Source: Pseudomonas mandelii
GTDB taxonomy: Bacteria; Pseudomonadota; Gammaproteobacteria; Pseudomonadales; Pseudomonadaceae
Direction: 5' to 3'
Assembly (NCBI RefSeq): GCF_900106065.1
Contig: NZ_LT629796.1
Span: 4,061,501-4,125,500, forward strand
DNA length: 64,000 nucleotides
The position numbers and the translations under genes are program-made. The notes under the pieces are model-generated. The model ran no database searches and was not told the DNA's origin. It worked only from the letters and a program-made list of their open reading frames with translations. Of the stretch, positions 54,239-61,919 are shown one piece after another (within the stretch, counting starts at the first letter, position 1; each line of letters begins with the position of its first letter).

Positions 54239-55666
54239 CAATGCTGTTCACTTAAGCGGAGCAGCGTTGCGATCCACTGGATATCGGGTTTTAGACATCT
54301 TCACTGCCCTGGGTCTCGACGGCCTGGGGCATTTTTTTATGAACAGCGTGCCGATGCTGCCGCGCAGCTCCTTCAATCTTCGTGGTGTGTGCGAGGGCGA
54401 CAACACCGCTGCCATAACAACCAAGTGGCTGGCAATAAACTGGCAGGCAAATTTGAAACTGATCTCGCAAGGCGCCCGCTGGTGGGCCACGGCGGCCTGA
54501 CTGGCTTCTCTACGCACGACGTTGTAACCGAGTAGCAATCCCCACAACTCCTGATACACCAAGTCCACGGTTTTGCTTCGAAGCGTCAAGGCGTTGTCCT
54601 GCATTGAACTTTTGATATCCCTGAACCCCAGTTCAATTTCCCAGCGTTCGTGGTACAGCGTAGCCACTTGTTCAGCACTGAACTGCTCGGAGGGCAAAGA
54701 GGTGAATACCGTTTTCTCTTTTCCTTGGATTTCGTAGGTCACCGCTCGAACCTGCCAGTGCTCCGGCAGCGTCGGATTTTTCTTTCGAGCCTGAGGCGAG
54801 ACGCGCATTTGAAGAAGGCGATCCCCGTCGCCGTACCGCAGCAGTTCTGTGGACACAAGGCCTTTTCGCTCTGGAATAAGCCAGTGCCGATTGGCCGCAC
54901 CGTTCTGGATGTTCAATAGCAAGTCGGCGCTGAAGAACCCTTTATCCAGCAAGGTGACCGAGTGAGCGGGAATCGCCTCGACAAACTCGGCAGCCAAGGG
55001 GATTTCCCCGCGACGATATGGACTGATGGCCGCATTGGCGAGTACATGAGAACGGACATTCATCAAGGCCACCAGACGCAGGACCGGGTACGGTGTTTGT
55101 CGTTCGCTGGAGGTATTGCCTGCCCCGAAGTGATCACGCAGTTGCGGTGTTTCCTGGGTTCGAAACAACGCACCATCGACGGCAAAGACTTGCAGTTCAT
55201 GCCAGTGGTCTTTCGGGTAACGCTCATAACCCCAGACATTTGCGCACTGCTGGAAGAGCCACGAAGCGGGTTCTTTACCCAGACGCTGCCTGGCTTTGGA
55301 GAGAGCGCTGTTGGCCAGAAGCACTTCGTTGGCCAAGCCCTTGGAGCAGATATTAAGGCGGCGAGCGACCTCGGCAATCGGTTCGCCGCGAAAGAAAGCC
55401 ATGCCCACCACCAGCCATAAAACCAGGTCGGAAGGTAATCGGCGACGGCGAATGCTGGCTTGCTCAGCTAATGTCGCCGCAGCCTCTATCCATTCCACTG
55501 GGATGTGTTCCGCCAAGACATCCAATCGAGCAAGGGACTGTCCGGCAGTTTCCAAAACAGTGTTCAAATCCTGGGCAATAGACAAAAAAAATCCGGAATC
55601 CTTATCGAATTCCGGATTTTCCAGCGGTTCAAGGATTAGTCAACAATCCTTAAGTGAACAGCATTG
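54239..55666 (-). mobile_element. IS4-family insertion sequence, complete
   Basis: 1428 bp bounded by the inverted repeat CAATGCTGTTCACTTAAG (54239-54256) and CTTAAGTGAACAGCATTG (55649-55666), flanked by the 11-bp duplication. Upstream of the transposase, at 55591-55617, ATCCGGAAT/ATTCCGGAT forms a hairpin flanked by T runs on both strands, which would block transcription entering from outside, a usual IS4 device. It landed between the PAPS-like pseudogene and the DUF3085 gene. Confidence 0.93.
54248..55585 (-). CDS. IS4-family transposase
   Basis: 445 residues. N-terminal region with RRRRLPSDLVLWLVVGMAFF, the DDE core with Asp in LQVFAVDGALFRTQ, Asp in VTLLDKGFFSADLLL, and the Y(2)R(3)E(6)K signature in YHERWEIELGFRDIKSSMQ. 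The gene's stop lies inside the terminal repeat region. Intact, probably active. Confidence 0.93.
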   Translation of the reverse strand: MSIAQDLNTVLETAGQSLARLDVLAEHIPVEWIEAAATLAEQASIRRRRLPSDLVLWLVVGMAFFRGEPIAEVARRLNICSKGLANEVLLANSALSKARQRLGKEPASWLFQQCANVWGYERYPKDHWHELQVFAVDGALFRTQETPQLRDHFGAGNTSSERQTPYPVLRLVALMNVRSHVLANAAISPYRRGEIPLAAEFVEAIPAHSVTLLDKGFFSADLLLNIQNGAANRHWLIPERKGLVSTELLRYGDGDRLLQMRVSPQARKKNPTLPEHWQVRAVTYEIQGKEKTVFTSLPSEQFSAEQVATLYHERWEIELGFRDIKSSMQDNALTLRSKTVDLVYQELWGLLLGYNVVRREASQAAVAHQRAPCEISFKFACQFIASHLVVMAAVLSPSHTPRRLKELRGSIGTLFIKKCPRPSRPRAVKMSKTRYPVDRNAAPLK

Positions 55667-55698
55667 CCCGGATGGAGGCCTTGTGATCAGGTGGTGAG

Positions 55699-56061
55699 CT
55701 AGCCTTTACCAGGCTTGGACGCAACGGCTTGCAGCGAAAGCTGTGTCGGCGTGGCCGACAACTCAAGATCGTCTTCACTGTTGAGGATGCGGGTGAAGAC
55801 AGCATCGTGAGGATCAAGAAACTCCCCGAAGTCATCCCCGCCAAGCTCGGTGCGGGCGAGTTCCCACCAGTCATCGAATGGATCGATGTCGGGATCGCAG
55901 CCAACGGCGTAGGCCAGCAGTTTTTGCTGCCCATCGGGTGTACGCTCGCCGAACTCGGCCAGGAAATACACCCCATGATCCTTGGCGAGGATGAGGCGGC
56001 CCTTGTGAGCGATTGCCTCGGCCAGCACGGGACGCAAATTTGTACCTTTGAATCGCAACAT
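55699..56061 (-). CDS. DUF3085 family ICE protein
   Basis: 120 residues: MLRFKGTNLRPVLAEAIAHK, then ILAKDHGVYFLAEFGERTPD and YAVGCDPDIDPFDDWWELAR, the DUF3085 signature. Cytosolic, function unknown. ATG 56061 is preceded by GGAG at the right distance; an ATG four codons earlier is less well placed. Next to a recent IS4 insertion, about 20 bases beyond the duplicated target. Confidence 0.87.
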   Translation of the reverse strand: MLRFKGTNLRPVLAEAIAHKGRLILAKDHGVYFLAEFGERTPDGQQKLLAYAVGCDPDIDPFDDWWELARTELGGDDFGEFLDPHDAVFTRILNSEDDLELSATPTQLSLQAVASKPGKG

Positions 56062-56144
56062 GGTGGTCTCCATTGCTTGAGGAAAATGCCTCCCGCCAGG
56101 AAGGCAGGAAGCTGGACAGGTAAGGAGTGGTGTTGGTCGACTGA

Positions 56145-56945
56145 TCAATGCCGGATCGGCTTGCGCCCGTCCGACAGGATTTCCACCTGGATCTGCCGCC
56201 AATGCCCGTCGTCGATCAGGTGTTCCAGCGTTTCGCCGAGCATGTCGAAGTACACCTCGTCCACGCGCTGGATGAGTTCATCAGCGTGGCGCAACTCCAC
56301 GGCGTAATGGTCGCCGGCACGGTCATAGAGCACCGTGACGCGGCCCTGGAATTTCTCCGTGGAGACCGTGAAGCTGATCGCGGGTGGCGTTTCGATGATG
56401 TTGTTGGGCAACGGGTCGACCCAGGTGAAATCCCTGGCCTTGGCATCCACCAGGAGGTGGGTGATGCGCCGGAAACCATCGGGAGCGGGCAGTTGCTCCA
56501 GTTGATGAACGAGTTCCTGCAACTCCGGGCAACGCAGTTCAGGGGCCGGCAACTTGGCCGGTGCTGATCCGAGAATGTGTGTCTTCACCGTGTATGGAGT
56601 GCCGTCTGAGGCTACTTCTGTGCGCTCTTCGGGCGTATCCGCGCGAAGACCGTCGAAGCGGCGACGAACATAGGGTTGGACTTGTACCTTGGTGCCTTCG
56701 TCGGGTTCCTGGCTCACCTGGTGGCGATCCAGTACGGCGAATTCGGCACGACCGATCTTGACCACAATGACCTGATCGGTCTTGGCGACAATTTTGCCCT
56801 CGAAGGGCTGCGGGTCCATACGGACGCCGAGCGAGGATTCCTGCGGAAGGTCTTCGTAGATGCGGAACTTGAAGCTGCGAACATTGCGCGGAACATGGGC
56901 CGACACCAACGCTGGTATCTGCGTGCGAATGGACGAGTGATCCAT
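56145..56945 (-). CDS. ICE protein of unknown function, 266 residues
   Basis: No family recognised. Soluble, mixed alpha/beta: VPRNVRSFKFRIYEDLPQES, FEGKIVAKTDQVIVVKIGRA (a KOW/SH3-like strand pattern), then a C-terminal alpha-beta part (TVSTEKFQGRVTVLYDRAGD, VYFDMLGETLEHLIDDGHWR). ATG 56945 has AAAGGAG upstream. The leader contains RNA-like copy C, shared with radC and DUF3577, so these genes may be co-regulated. Confidence 0.8.
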   Translation of the reverse strand: MDHSSIRTQIPALVSAHVPRNVRSFKFRIYEDLPQESSLGVRMDPQPFEGKIVAKTDQVIVVKIGRAEFAVLDRHQVSQEPDEGTKVQVQPYVRRRFDGLRADTPEERTEVASDGTPYTVKTHILGSAPAKLPAPELRCPELQELVHQLEQLPAPDGFRRITHLLVDAKARDFTWVDPLPNNIIETPPAISFTVSTEKFQGRVTVLYDRAGDHYAVELRHADELIQRVDEVYFDMLGETLEHLIDDGHWRQIQVEILSDGRKPIRH

Positions 56946-57039
56946 GGGGAGACTCCTTTGAGGAAAACAAGGGACTCCTGCCCGCAAGGGAGGGTATCCC
57001 TTGGGGGGTGGGTAAATAGATGCTGCGTGCATCAGGGAG

Positions 57040-57120
57040 CACAGTGACCAGCGCGCAAAGCCGCACCGAAGTCTTGAAGGTCTCGACTACCTGGGATGGT
57101 GCCGGCTACGCCAGCAAACC
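57040..57120 (-). ncRNA. three-hairpin RNA-like leader (copy C)
   Basis: Stems on the minus strand: GCTGGC-n3-GCCGGC (57101-57115, one G-U), GTAGTC/GACTTC (57068-57090, one mismatch) and a weaker GCGGC/GCGCGC stem (57051-57064). The linker has CCATCCCAG. It lies about 100-170 bases before the 266-residue gene. Confidence 0.5.
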
Positions 57121-57212
57121 TGTGCGCAGAATGACATCGCCACACGGCGGTAGGCCCGCGTCAATCGGCAACCGGCGTGCCCCGCATTTGTCGTTTCATC
57201 CGAGCAGAAAAA

Positions 57213-57232
57213 AGCCCCTCGGTTGAGGGGCT
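57213..57232 (-). terminator. terminator of the 237-residue gene
   Basis: AGCCCCTC (57213-57220) and GAGGGGCT (57225-57232), loop GGTT; on the minus strand followed by TTTTTTCTGC. Stop at 57255. Confidence 0.9.
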
Positions 57233-57254
57233 AGAAGGTATGTCGTGGCAAGGG

Positions 57255-57968
57255 TCATTCTTCGTACAACGGCAAGCCGTCGAGTACCGGTGCGTCGGCG
57301 TCGAAGATCAGGATGCGGACATCAGCCTGCGCGGCCAGAAGAAGAACATTCACCAGCGACTCCGGCATGCCTTTGTCGCATTGCTCCTGCCGCAACTGCT
57401 CGGCGGTGATGCCTTCGACGTACTGCAGGTTGGCATCGGTCCAGGGCGTGGCAATCACCTTGACGCCGATCGCCGGGCTGTATGGGATCCGGAAAGCGAC
57501 GAACAGAAAACCGATCGGCGTGGCGATGTCTGCAAGCTCTGTCAGGTAGCAACCCGCTTCTTCGGTGATGTGCGCCGTACTGATTTCCCAGCATCGGCTG
57601 TAGAAGCCAGTCTCAAAAGTCAGGCGCCGTACAACTTCCCGCGCGTCCTCAGCGGCGTAGGTATCGCCGATGTGGATGGGCTGCCCGGCATCGCCGCCGA
57701 GGACGGCGTAGACCACCGAGCGGACGATTCCTTCGGTTTGGCACTGTGCCTCAAGGTCGTCGCCGACCTCCTGGCCTTCCGTGATCAGCGCGAAGTCGTT
57801 GCACAGGATGCAGGGAAACTGTGCGATTTGATCGTCCAGAAGGTGTGCTTGGCTGGGATGAAGTCGCCGCCATACGGGCGGGCTGTCGTCTTCATAGGTG
57901 ATGCAGAGAGTTCGAACGACATGCAGGTTTTGGTAGCCTCGGATGAAAGGATTGGGAGTCTGAGACAT
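57255..57968 (-). CDS. ICE protein of unknown function, 237 residues
   Basis: Soluble. N-terminus PNPFIRGYQNLHVVRTLCIT, then WRRLHPSQAHLLDDQIAQFP, QCDKGMPESLVNVLLLAAQA and DADAPVLDGLPLYEE. Repeated in accessory modules of this ICE class (from memory); it may correspond to a DUF5983-like family, but I am not sure. ATG 57968 is the first good start; upstream frame is not coding. It has its own terminator. Confidence 0.78.
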   Translation of the reverse strand: MSQTPNPFIRGYQNLHVVRTLCITYEDDSPPVWRRLHPSQAHLLDDQIAQFPCILCNDFALITEGQEVGDDLEAQCQTEGIVRSVVYAVLGGDAGQPIHIGDTYAAEDAREVVRRLTFETGFYSRCWEISTAHITEEAGCYLTELADIATPIGFLFVAFRIPYSPAIGVKVIATPWTDANLQYVEGITAEQLRQEQCDKGMPESLVNVLLLAAQADVRILIFDADAPVLDGLPLYEE

Positions 57969-58156
57969 GGTATTTCTCCAGCAGAGGTTAGGCGGAGCCC
58001 ATCCCCAACTGGGGATCGGGTCCCAGTGGGTGAATAAATGCTGGTGCTTCAGTCGAAGCACTCAGCGTTGGAGGTATCAAGCAGAAGCTGCGCAACGTGC
58101 GCTCGCAGGATCGCTTGAATATGCAGGTCGGAGATGCCGACAAGTAGGCTCACCGT

Positions 58157-58331
58157 CTAGCGCTTGAGTAGGCACGATGTTTCATCGATCTGGTTCTGCA
58201 GCACGGCCTCGCGCAGTTGTTCGCCGAGATTCAGTGCCTGTGTTGAGTCGTGGGTGGAATATCACCTCGTTGCTGATGACGCAGCCATGGCCGCCGAACT
58301 CGAACAGTCGTGATTTGCTGCACAGTGCCAT
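58157..58331 (-). pseudogene. small ICE gene with a one-base frameshift
   Basis: GGAGG seven bases before ATG 58331. The frame starts MALCSKSRLFEFGGHGCVIS and NEVIFHP; near 58252 one extra base moves the natural frame to DSTQALNLGEQLREAVLQNQ and IDETSCLLKR, stop TAG 58157-58159. Length 175 = 174 plus 1. Both halves have coherent protein-like composition. Unknown family, about 57 residues when repaired. Confidence 0.5.
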
Positions 58332-58504
58332 GGGAGCCTCCAGAAGACGATGCGCCATAGGCGCGGTGGATTGAATTCGCGTACGCCGACACGACGGCAG
58401 TTCTGAACTGGTCAGTGCCATGCGTCGAATGAAGAAACGCGGGGTTGCGCGGGAATGAAGAGCATCGGCGCTAGGTGTGGCGCACGTCCGCGTAAAACGA
58501 TGCG

Positions 58505-58590
58505 AAGCGGACTGGATCGGTCTACGTGGAACCTCCACGTCGCAGCCTGAGGACCGTGGCTGCTGGCATGGTGCTGACCGGAGTTAGCAA
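58505..58590 (-). ncRNA. three-hairpin RNA-like leader (copy E)
   Basis: Stems: GCTAAC-n4-GTCAGC (58573-58588), GCAGCC/GGCTGC (58542-58563, perfect) and ACGTGG/CCACGT (58524-58540, perfect) with linker CATGCCAG. About 190 bases before the small broken gene at 58331. The stems differ in sequence from A and B but keep pairing. Confidence 0.5.
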
Positions 58591-59575
58591 CAGATGGTGG
58601 CAGAATGGCAAAGCGGCTTCATGGCGTCTGCCGACAATGGGCTTTTTGCGCGCCCCTGTTATTGCAAGACCTGTTGCAGGTGTCGTCCGAGCTAGGCCGC
58701 AAGGCACGGCCATTGAGTTGCCAATGGCTTTGCAGCGAGGTGCACGCGATACGGCACCAGGGTGTAGTCGTCCGGTATGCCTTAAAGGCGGCGGCACTCC
58801 TTGGGCATTAGCCAGAGCCCCCGTCATTGGTACCTGTCCGCTGTGCCGGGGTATTCCCGTAGTAGCAGAAATAGGGTTTCATAGTTCGGCACCGGTATGG
58901 GGCTTTCGTCATCATTACCGGAGCTGACGCCTAATTATGGCGACATGCCACTCTCCCTGTTCGGCGGCCAAGTTCATGACTTTGATGCGGCGGCACACGC
59001 TGCCGTACCGAAGGGGTTGAAGGTGCATGTGTCCATCTTCTGTTCTGGTTGTGGCGAAGTCACCCGGTTCTGGACAGGTCGCAGGCAGACGGCGTTCAAG
59101 ATGCGGAGAGGAACAAGGCGCTGGAGGCAGTACGCCTCCAGCGGGGGACAGGGATACCACCTGTGGCTGTCGCAGGGACTCTGGCCGTCGTCAACGCCTG
59201 TCGCTGGAGCAGATCGCACCCGACCCGTTTCGTGGCTGGGGTCGATATCTTTCGGCGCACATCCGCGCACAAAAGGAGCCCGTTGTTTCACCGGCGGGCA
59301 CCGGGGGAGAACACCGTCGTCCCCGAAGGGTCTCCTGGCATCTCGCGCGCAAGGCGCCAGGAGACCCTTCGGGCCGGACGTAGAGAGTGCCGATCAACAG
59401 GCCGTGCATCCGGCCGGGCAGGAAAGCACCTTCAATCCTCCCGACGACACGAGCCGCTGGAGAGGTACATGCCATTGCAGAAGGCGGGGGCATGCTTGGG
59501 ATGCCCCGCGGGTAGCGGGGCCATTCCTGACAACCGCTGGAAAACGCGGCTGGGGCAGGACGTGTCTGGCAGGCG
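58591..59575. other. stretch of nearly 1 kb without confident gene
   Basis: Several plus-strand open frames have partly protein-like composition (for example GTCPLCRGIPVVAEIGF at about 58825-58875, and ALEAVRLQRGTGIPPVAVAG near 59120), but none has a good start, length and family signature together. They may be debris of a frameshifted gene. The region also holds a strong 18-bp inverted repeat (separate entry). Confidence 0.45.
59322..59373. repeat. perfect 18-bp inverted repeat upstream of the topB 3' side
   Basis: CCCGAAGGGTCTCCTGGC (59322-59339), 16-base spacer rich in CG, GCCAGGAGACCCTTCGGG (59356-59373). No T run, so it is not a simple terminator. Possible oriT-type dyad or structured RNA. 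Confidence 0.75.
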
Positions 59576-61600
59576 TCAGGAAGCTCTGGGAGCGGTCCGC
59601 CGCTTGCGCGAAGCGGCTTGCTTCCCATCGAACGATTCGAACGGTACGGTGCCTTTACAGTCAGGATAACGGTTGCACGACCAAAAAGGACCGGTTTTGC
59701 CGGTGCGCTGCCGCGTCGCTGCACCACACAATGGGCAAGCTGGACCTTCGGGAATCTGGATGGACAAGATGATGTCACGGTACTGTTGCACCAGTTGCGT
59801 GATCCAGACCGATTGCTTCTCGATGAAGGTGTCCAGGGTCAACTGACCGGTTTCGATCATGTCCAACGCCTGTTCCCAAATGGCGGTCGTGCCCGGGTCG
59901 GCGATGGCCGCTGGAACTGCGTCGATCAGGGTGAAAGCCGCCTCGGAGGCGCGGACGGATCGGCCTTTTTTGATCAGGTAGCTTCGGCCCAGCAAGCCGT
60001 TGATGATGTTTGCACGGGTGGCCTCTGTGCCGATGCCCGTGGTTTCCTTCAACTTCTGCTTCAGGTGTGGGTCGGTCACCAGTTTGGCGACACCCTTCAT
60101 GGCTTTGATCAACTCCCCCTGCGTGAACGGCTTGGGTGGCAGTGTCTTCAGCGCTTTCAGATCGACAGAGTGGACCTGGCAATGTGTGCCCTCGGATAGC
60201 AGCGGCAGGATCTGGCTACGTTGGGTGGGCTCGTCGTCCGTATTGTCGGGTGCTGCTGGTCCGCTGTTGATTAGCGCCAGGCGCCATCCCAGGACGGCAA
60301 CCTGCTTACCCGTCGCCTGCAGTGTCTGGCCGCCGGCTGACAAGGTGGCGACTGTTCTGTCGAACTCATGGTGAGGCAGAAACTGCGCCAGGTAATGCGA
60401 ACGGATGAGCCCATAAACGGCCTGCTCCTTCTCCGACATGGCAGAAAGGTTGGTCGGCTCCAGCGTGGGAATGATGCCGTGGTGAGCAGTGACTTTCGCA
60501 TCGTTCCAGGCGCGTGAGCGTTGGGTGCGGTCGAGTTGGTCGATCAAGGGGCGCAGGCTGGGATCAGTTGCGAGGATGGCGTTGAGTACCGTCGGCACAT
60601 CGGCCAGCATGCTCTCCGGCAGGTAGCCGGAGTCCGAACGGGGATAGGTGGTCGCCTTGTGCGTCTCGTACAGCGATTGCGCGATGTCCAGTGTCTCCTG
60701 AACGTCGAGAGCAAACTGACGCGAGCAGACTTCCTGCAGCGTGCTGAGGTCGAACGGGAGAGGCGCGACTTCGCGGACCCGCTCGGTTTCCACCGACAGC
60801 ACCTGCGCCTCACGAGTGCCGCCGATTTGGCTTACTGCCTGCTGGGCCGTTCGTTGGTCCAGGCACCGACCTGCAGCATCGGTGGTGGCATCGTGCGGCA
60901 TCCAGTTTGCGGTGAAAGAATTGCCGGCGTGCGATAGCTGCACTTCGACGGACCAAAACGGAACAGACACGAACCGGGCGATCTCGCGGTCGCGATCAAC
61001 CACAAGACGCAGCGTCGGCGTCTGCACACGACCGACTGAGAGGACGCCCTGGTAGCCGGCTTGGCGGCCGAGCACCGTGAACAACCGGCTGAGGTTCATG
61101 CCGATCAACCAATCGGCGCGAGAGCGGGCGAGTGCCGAGTAATACAGCGGCAGGGTCTCGCTCGATGACTTGAGCGCGTCCAGTGCCTTGCGAATGGAGG
61201 CGTCATTCAGTGCCGACAGCCACAGCCGTTGAATGGGACCACAGTAGCCGCACAGCTCGATGATTTCGCGGGCAATCATCTCGCCTTCGCGATCAGCATC
61301 GGTGGCAATCACCAGTTCGGTGGCCTGTCCGAGCAACTGTTTGACGACCTTGAATTGCGCGGCAGTGGAGGCCTTGACCTCGCTGCGCCAGCGCTCGGGA
61401 AGAATGGGAAGCTGTTCAATGGACCAGCGCTTGTACTGCTCACCGTAGGCTTCCGGTGGTGCCGCCTCGATCAGGTGACCGATGCACCAGGTCACGACAA
61501 TTCCTGGTCCGTTGTAGCAGCCAGTTCCGCGCTGTTTCGCACCCAGCACACGCGCGATGTCTTTACCCTGCGAAGGCTTCTCGCACAGATACACGCGCAT
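59576..61600 (-). CDS. topB: DNA topoisomerase III (ICE-borne)
   Basis: 674-residue type IA topoisomerase. Toprim domain at the N-terminus (MRVYLCEKPSQGKDIARVLG; DxD pair in IATDADREGEMIAREI), the catalytic Tyr in THKATTYPRSDSGYL near residue 317, and a C-terminal zinc-finger-like CPLCGAATRQRTGK ... SCNRYPDCKG. Relaxes or decatenates the element during replication and transfer. ATG 61600 with AGGAGG upstream; a longer frame to 61693 is untypical. Separated from the next gene by about 320 bases that contain a perfect palindrome. Confidence 0.94.
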   Translation of the reverse strand: MRVYLCEKPSQGKDIARVLGAKQRGTGCYNGPGIVVTWCIGHLIEAAPPEAYGEQYKRWSIEQLPILPERWRSEVKASTAAQFKVVKQLLGQATELVIATDADREGEMIAREIIELCGYCGPIQRLWLSALNDASIRKALDALKSSSETLPLYYSALARSRADWLIGMNLSRLFTVLGRQAGYQGVLSVGRVQTPTLRLVVDRDREIARFVSVPFWSVEVQLSHAGNSFTANWMPHDATTDAAGRCLDQRTAQQAVSQIGGTREAQVLSVETERVREVAPLPFDLSTLQEVCSRQFALDVQETLDIAQSLYETHKATTYPRSDSGYLPESMLADVPTVLNAILATDPSLRPLIDQLDRTQRSRAWNDAKVTAHHGIIPTLEPTNLSAMSEKEQAVYGLIRSHYLAQFLPHHEFDRTVATLSAGGQTLQATGKQVAVLGWRLALINSGPAAPDNTDDEPTQRSQILPLLSEGTHCQVHSVDLKALKTLPPKPFTQGELIKAMKGVAKLVTDPHLKQKLKETTGIGTEATRANIINGLLGRSYLIKKGRSVRASEAAFTLIDAVPAAIADPGTTAIWEQALDMIETGQLTLDTFIEKQSVWITQLVQQYRDIILSIQIPEGPACPLCGAATRQRTGKTGPFWSCNRYPDCKGTVPFESFDGKQAASRKRRTAPRAS

Positions 61601-61919
61601 GCAACCTCCTCGGAAATAGCGTGGTGTCCATCGAATGAGCACCAGCATGTCCGGGGAGACCGCGAGAGACCGCAAACAAGGTGGACTCGACAATAACCGG
61701 CTTGTTGGCCCTGGGAGGCAAGATTGCGGCAGTTGAATCCAGGGTCGTTTAGGCGATCGTCAGAGCAGGCGCTTCGTTTTGGGCGCGCACGTGGAACTCA
61801 GTGGACGTCCATGGCGCTATACCCTGGGTATAGCGGTGTCCGCTGGAAGCCGGTACTTGGCAGGCCGATAGGCGCTGGCGAATTGAGGGCGACCATCGGT
61901 TGCTACAGCCGCCCCCGGA
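61601..61919. other. intergenic region between the GHKL/zincin gene and topB
   Basis: No gene on either strand. It should hold the topB promoter (minus strand) and includes the 21-bp perfect palindrome at 61815-61835. Confidence 0.5.
61815..61835. promoter_or_regulatory. perfect odd palindrome, possible operator
   Basis: GCTATACCCTGGGTATAGC (61816-61834) extends by one C-G pair on each side to 21 bases, perfectly symmetric around a T. Located about 215 bases before topB. Symmetry and length fit a dimeric repressor site. Confidence 0.5.

Noticed and set aside
58045..58141. further copy of the RNA-like leader upstream of the 237-residue gene
   Set aside because: Two hairpins (TGCTTC/GAAGCA and GTCGG/CCGAC) exist, but the linker and the middle stem are missing, so it does not meet the pattern of the four clear copies.
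58897..59772. 291-residue plus-strand open frame
   Set aside because: It runs into the antisense of topB, has no family signature and a low-complexity Arg/Gly/Thr composition; probably a high-GC artefact.
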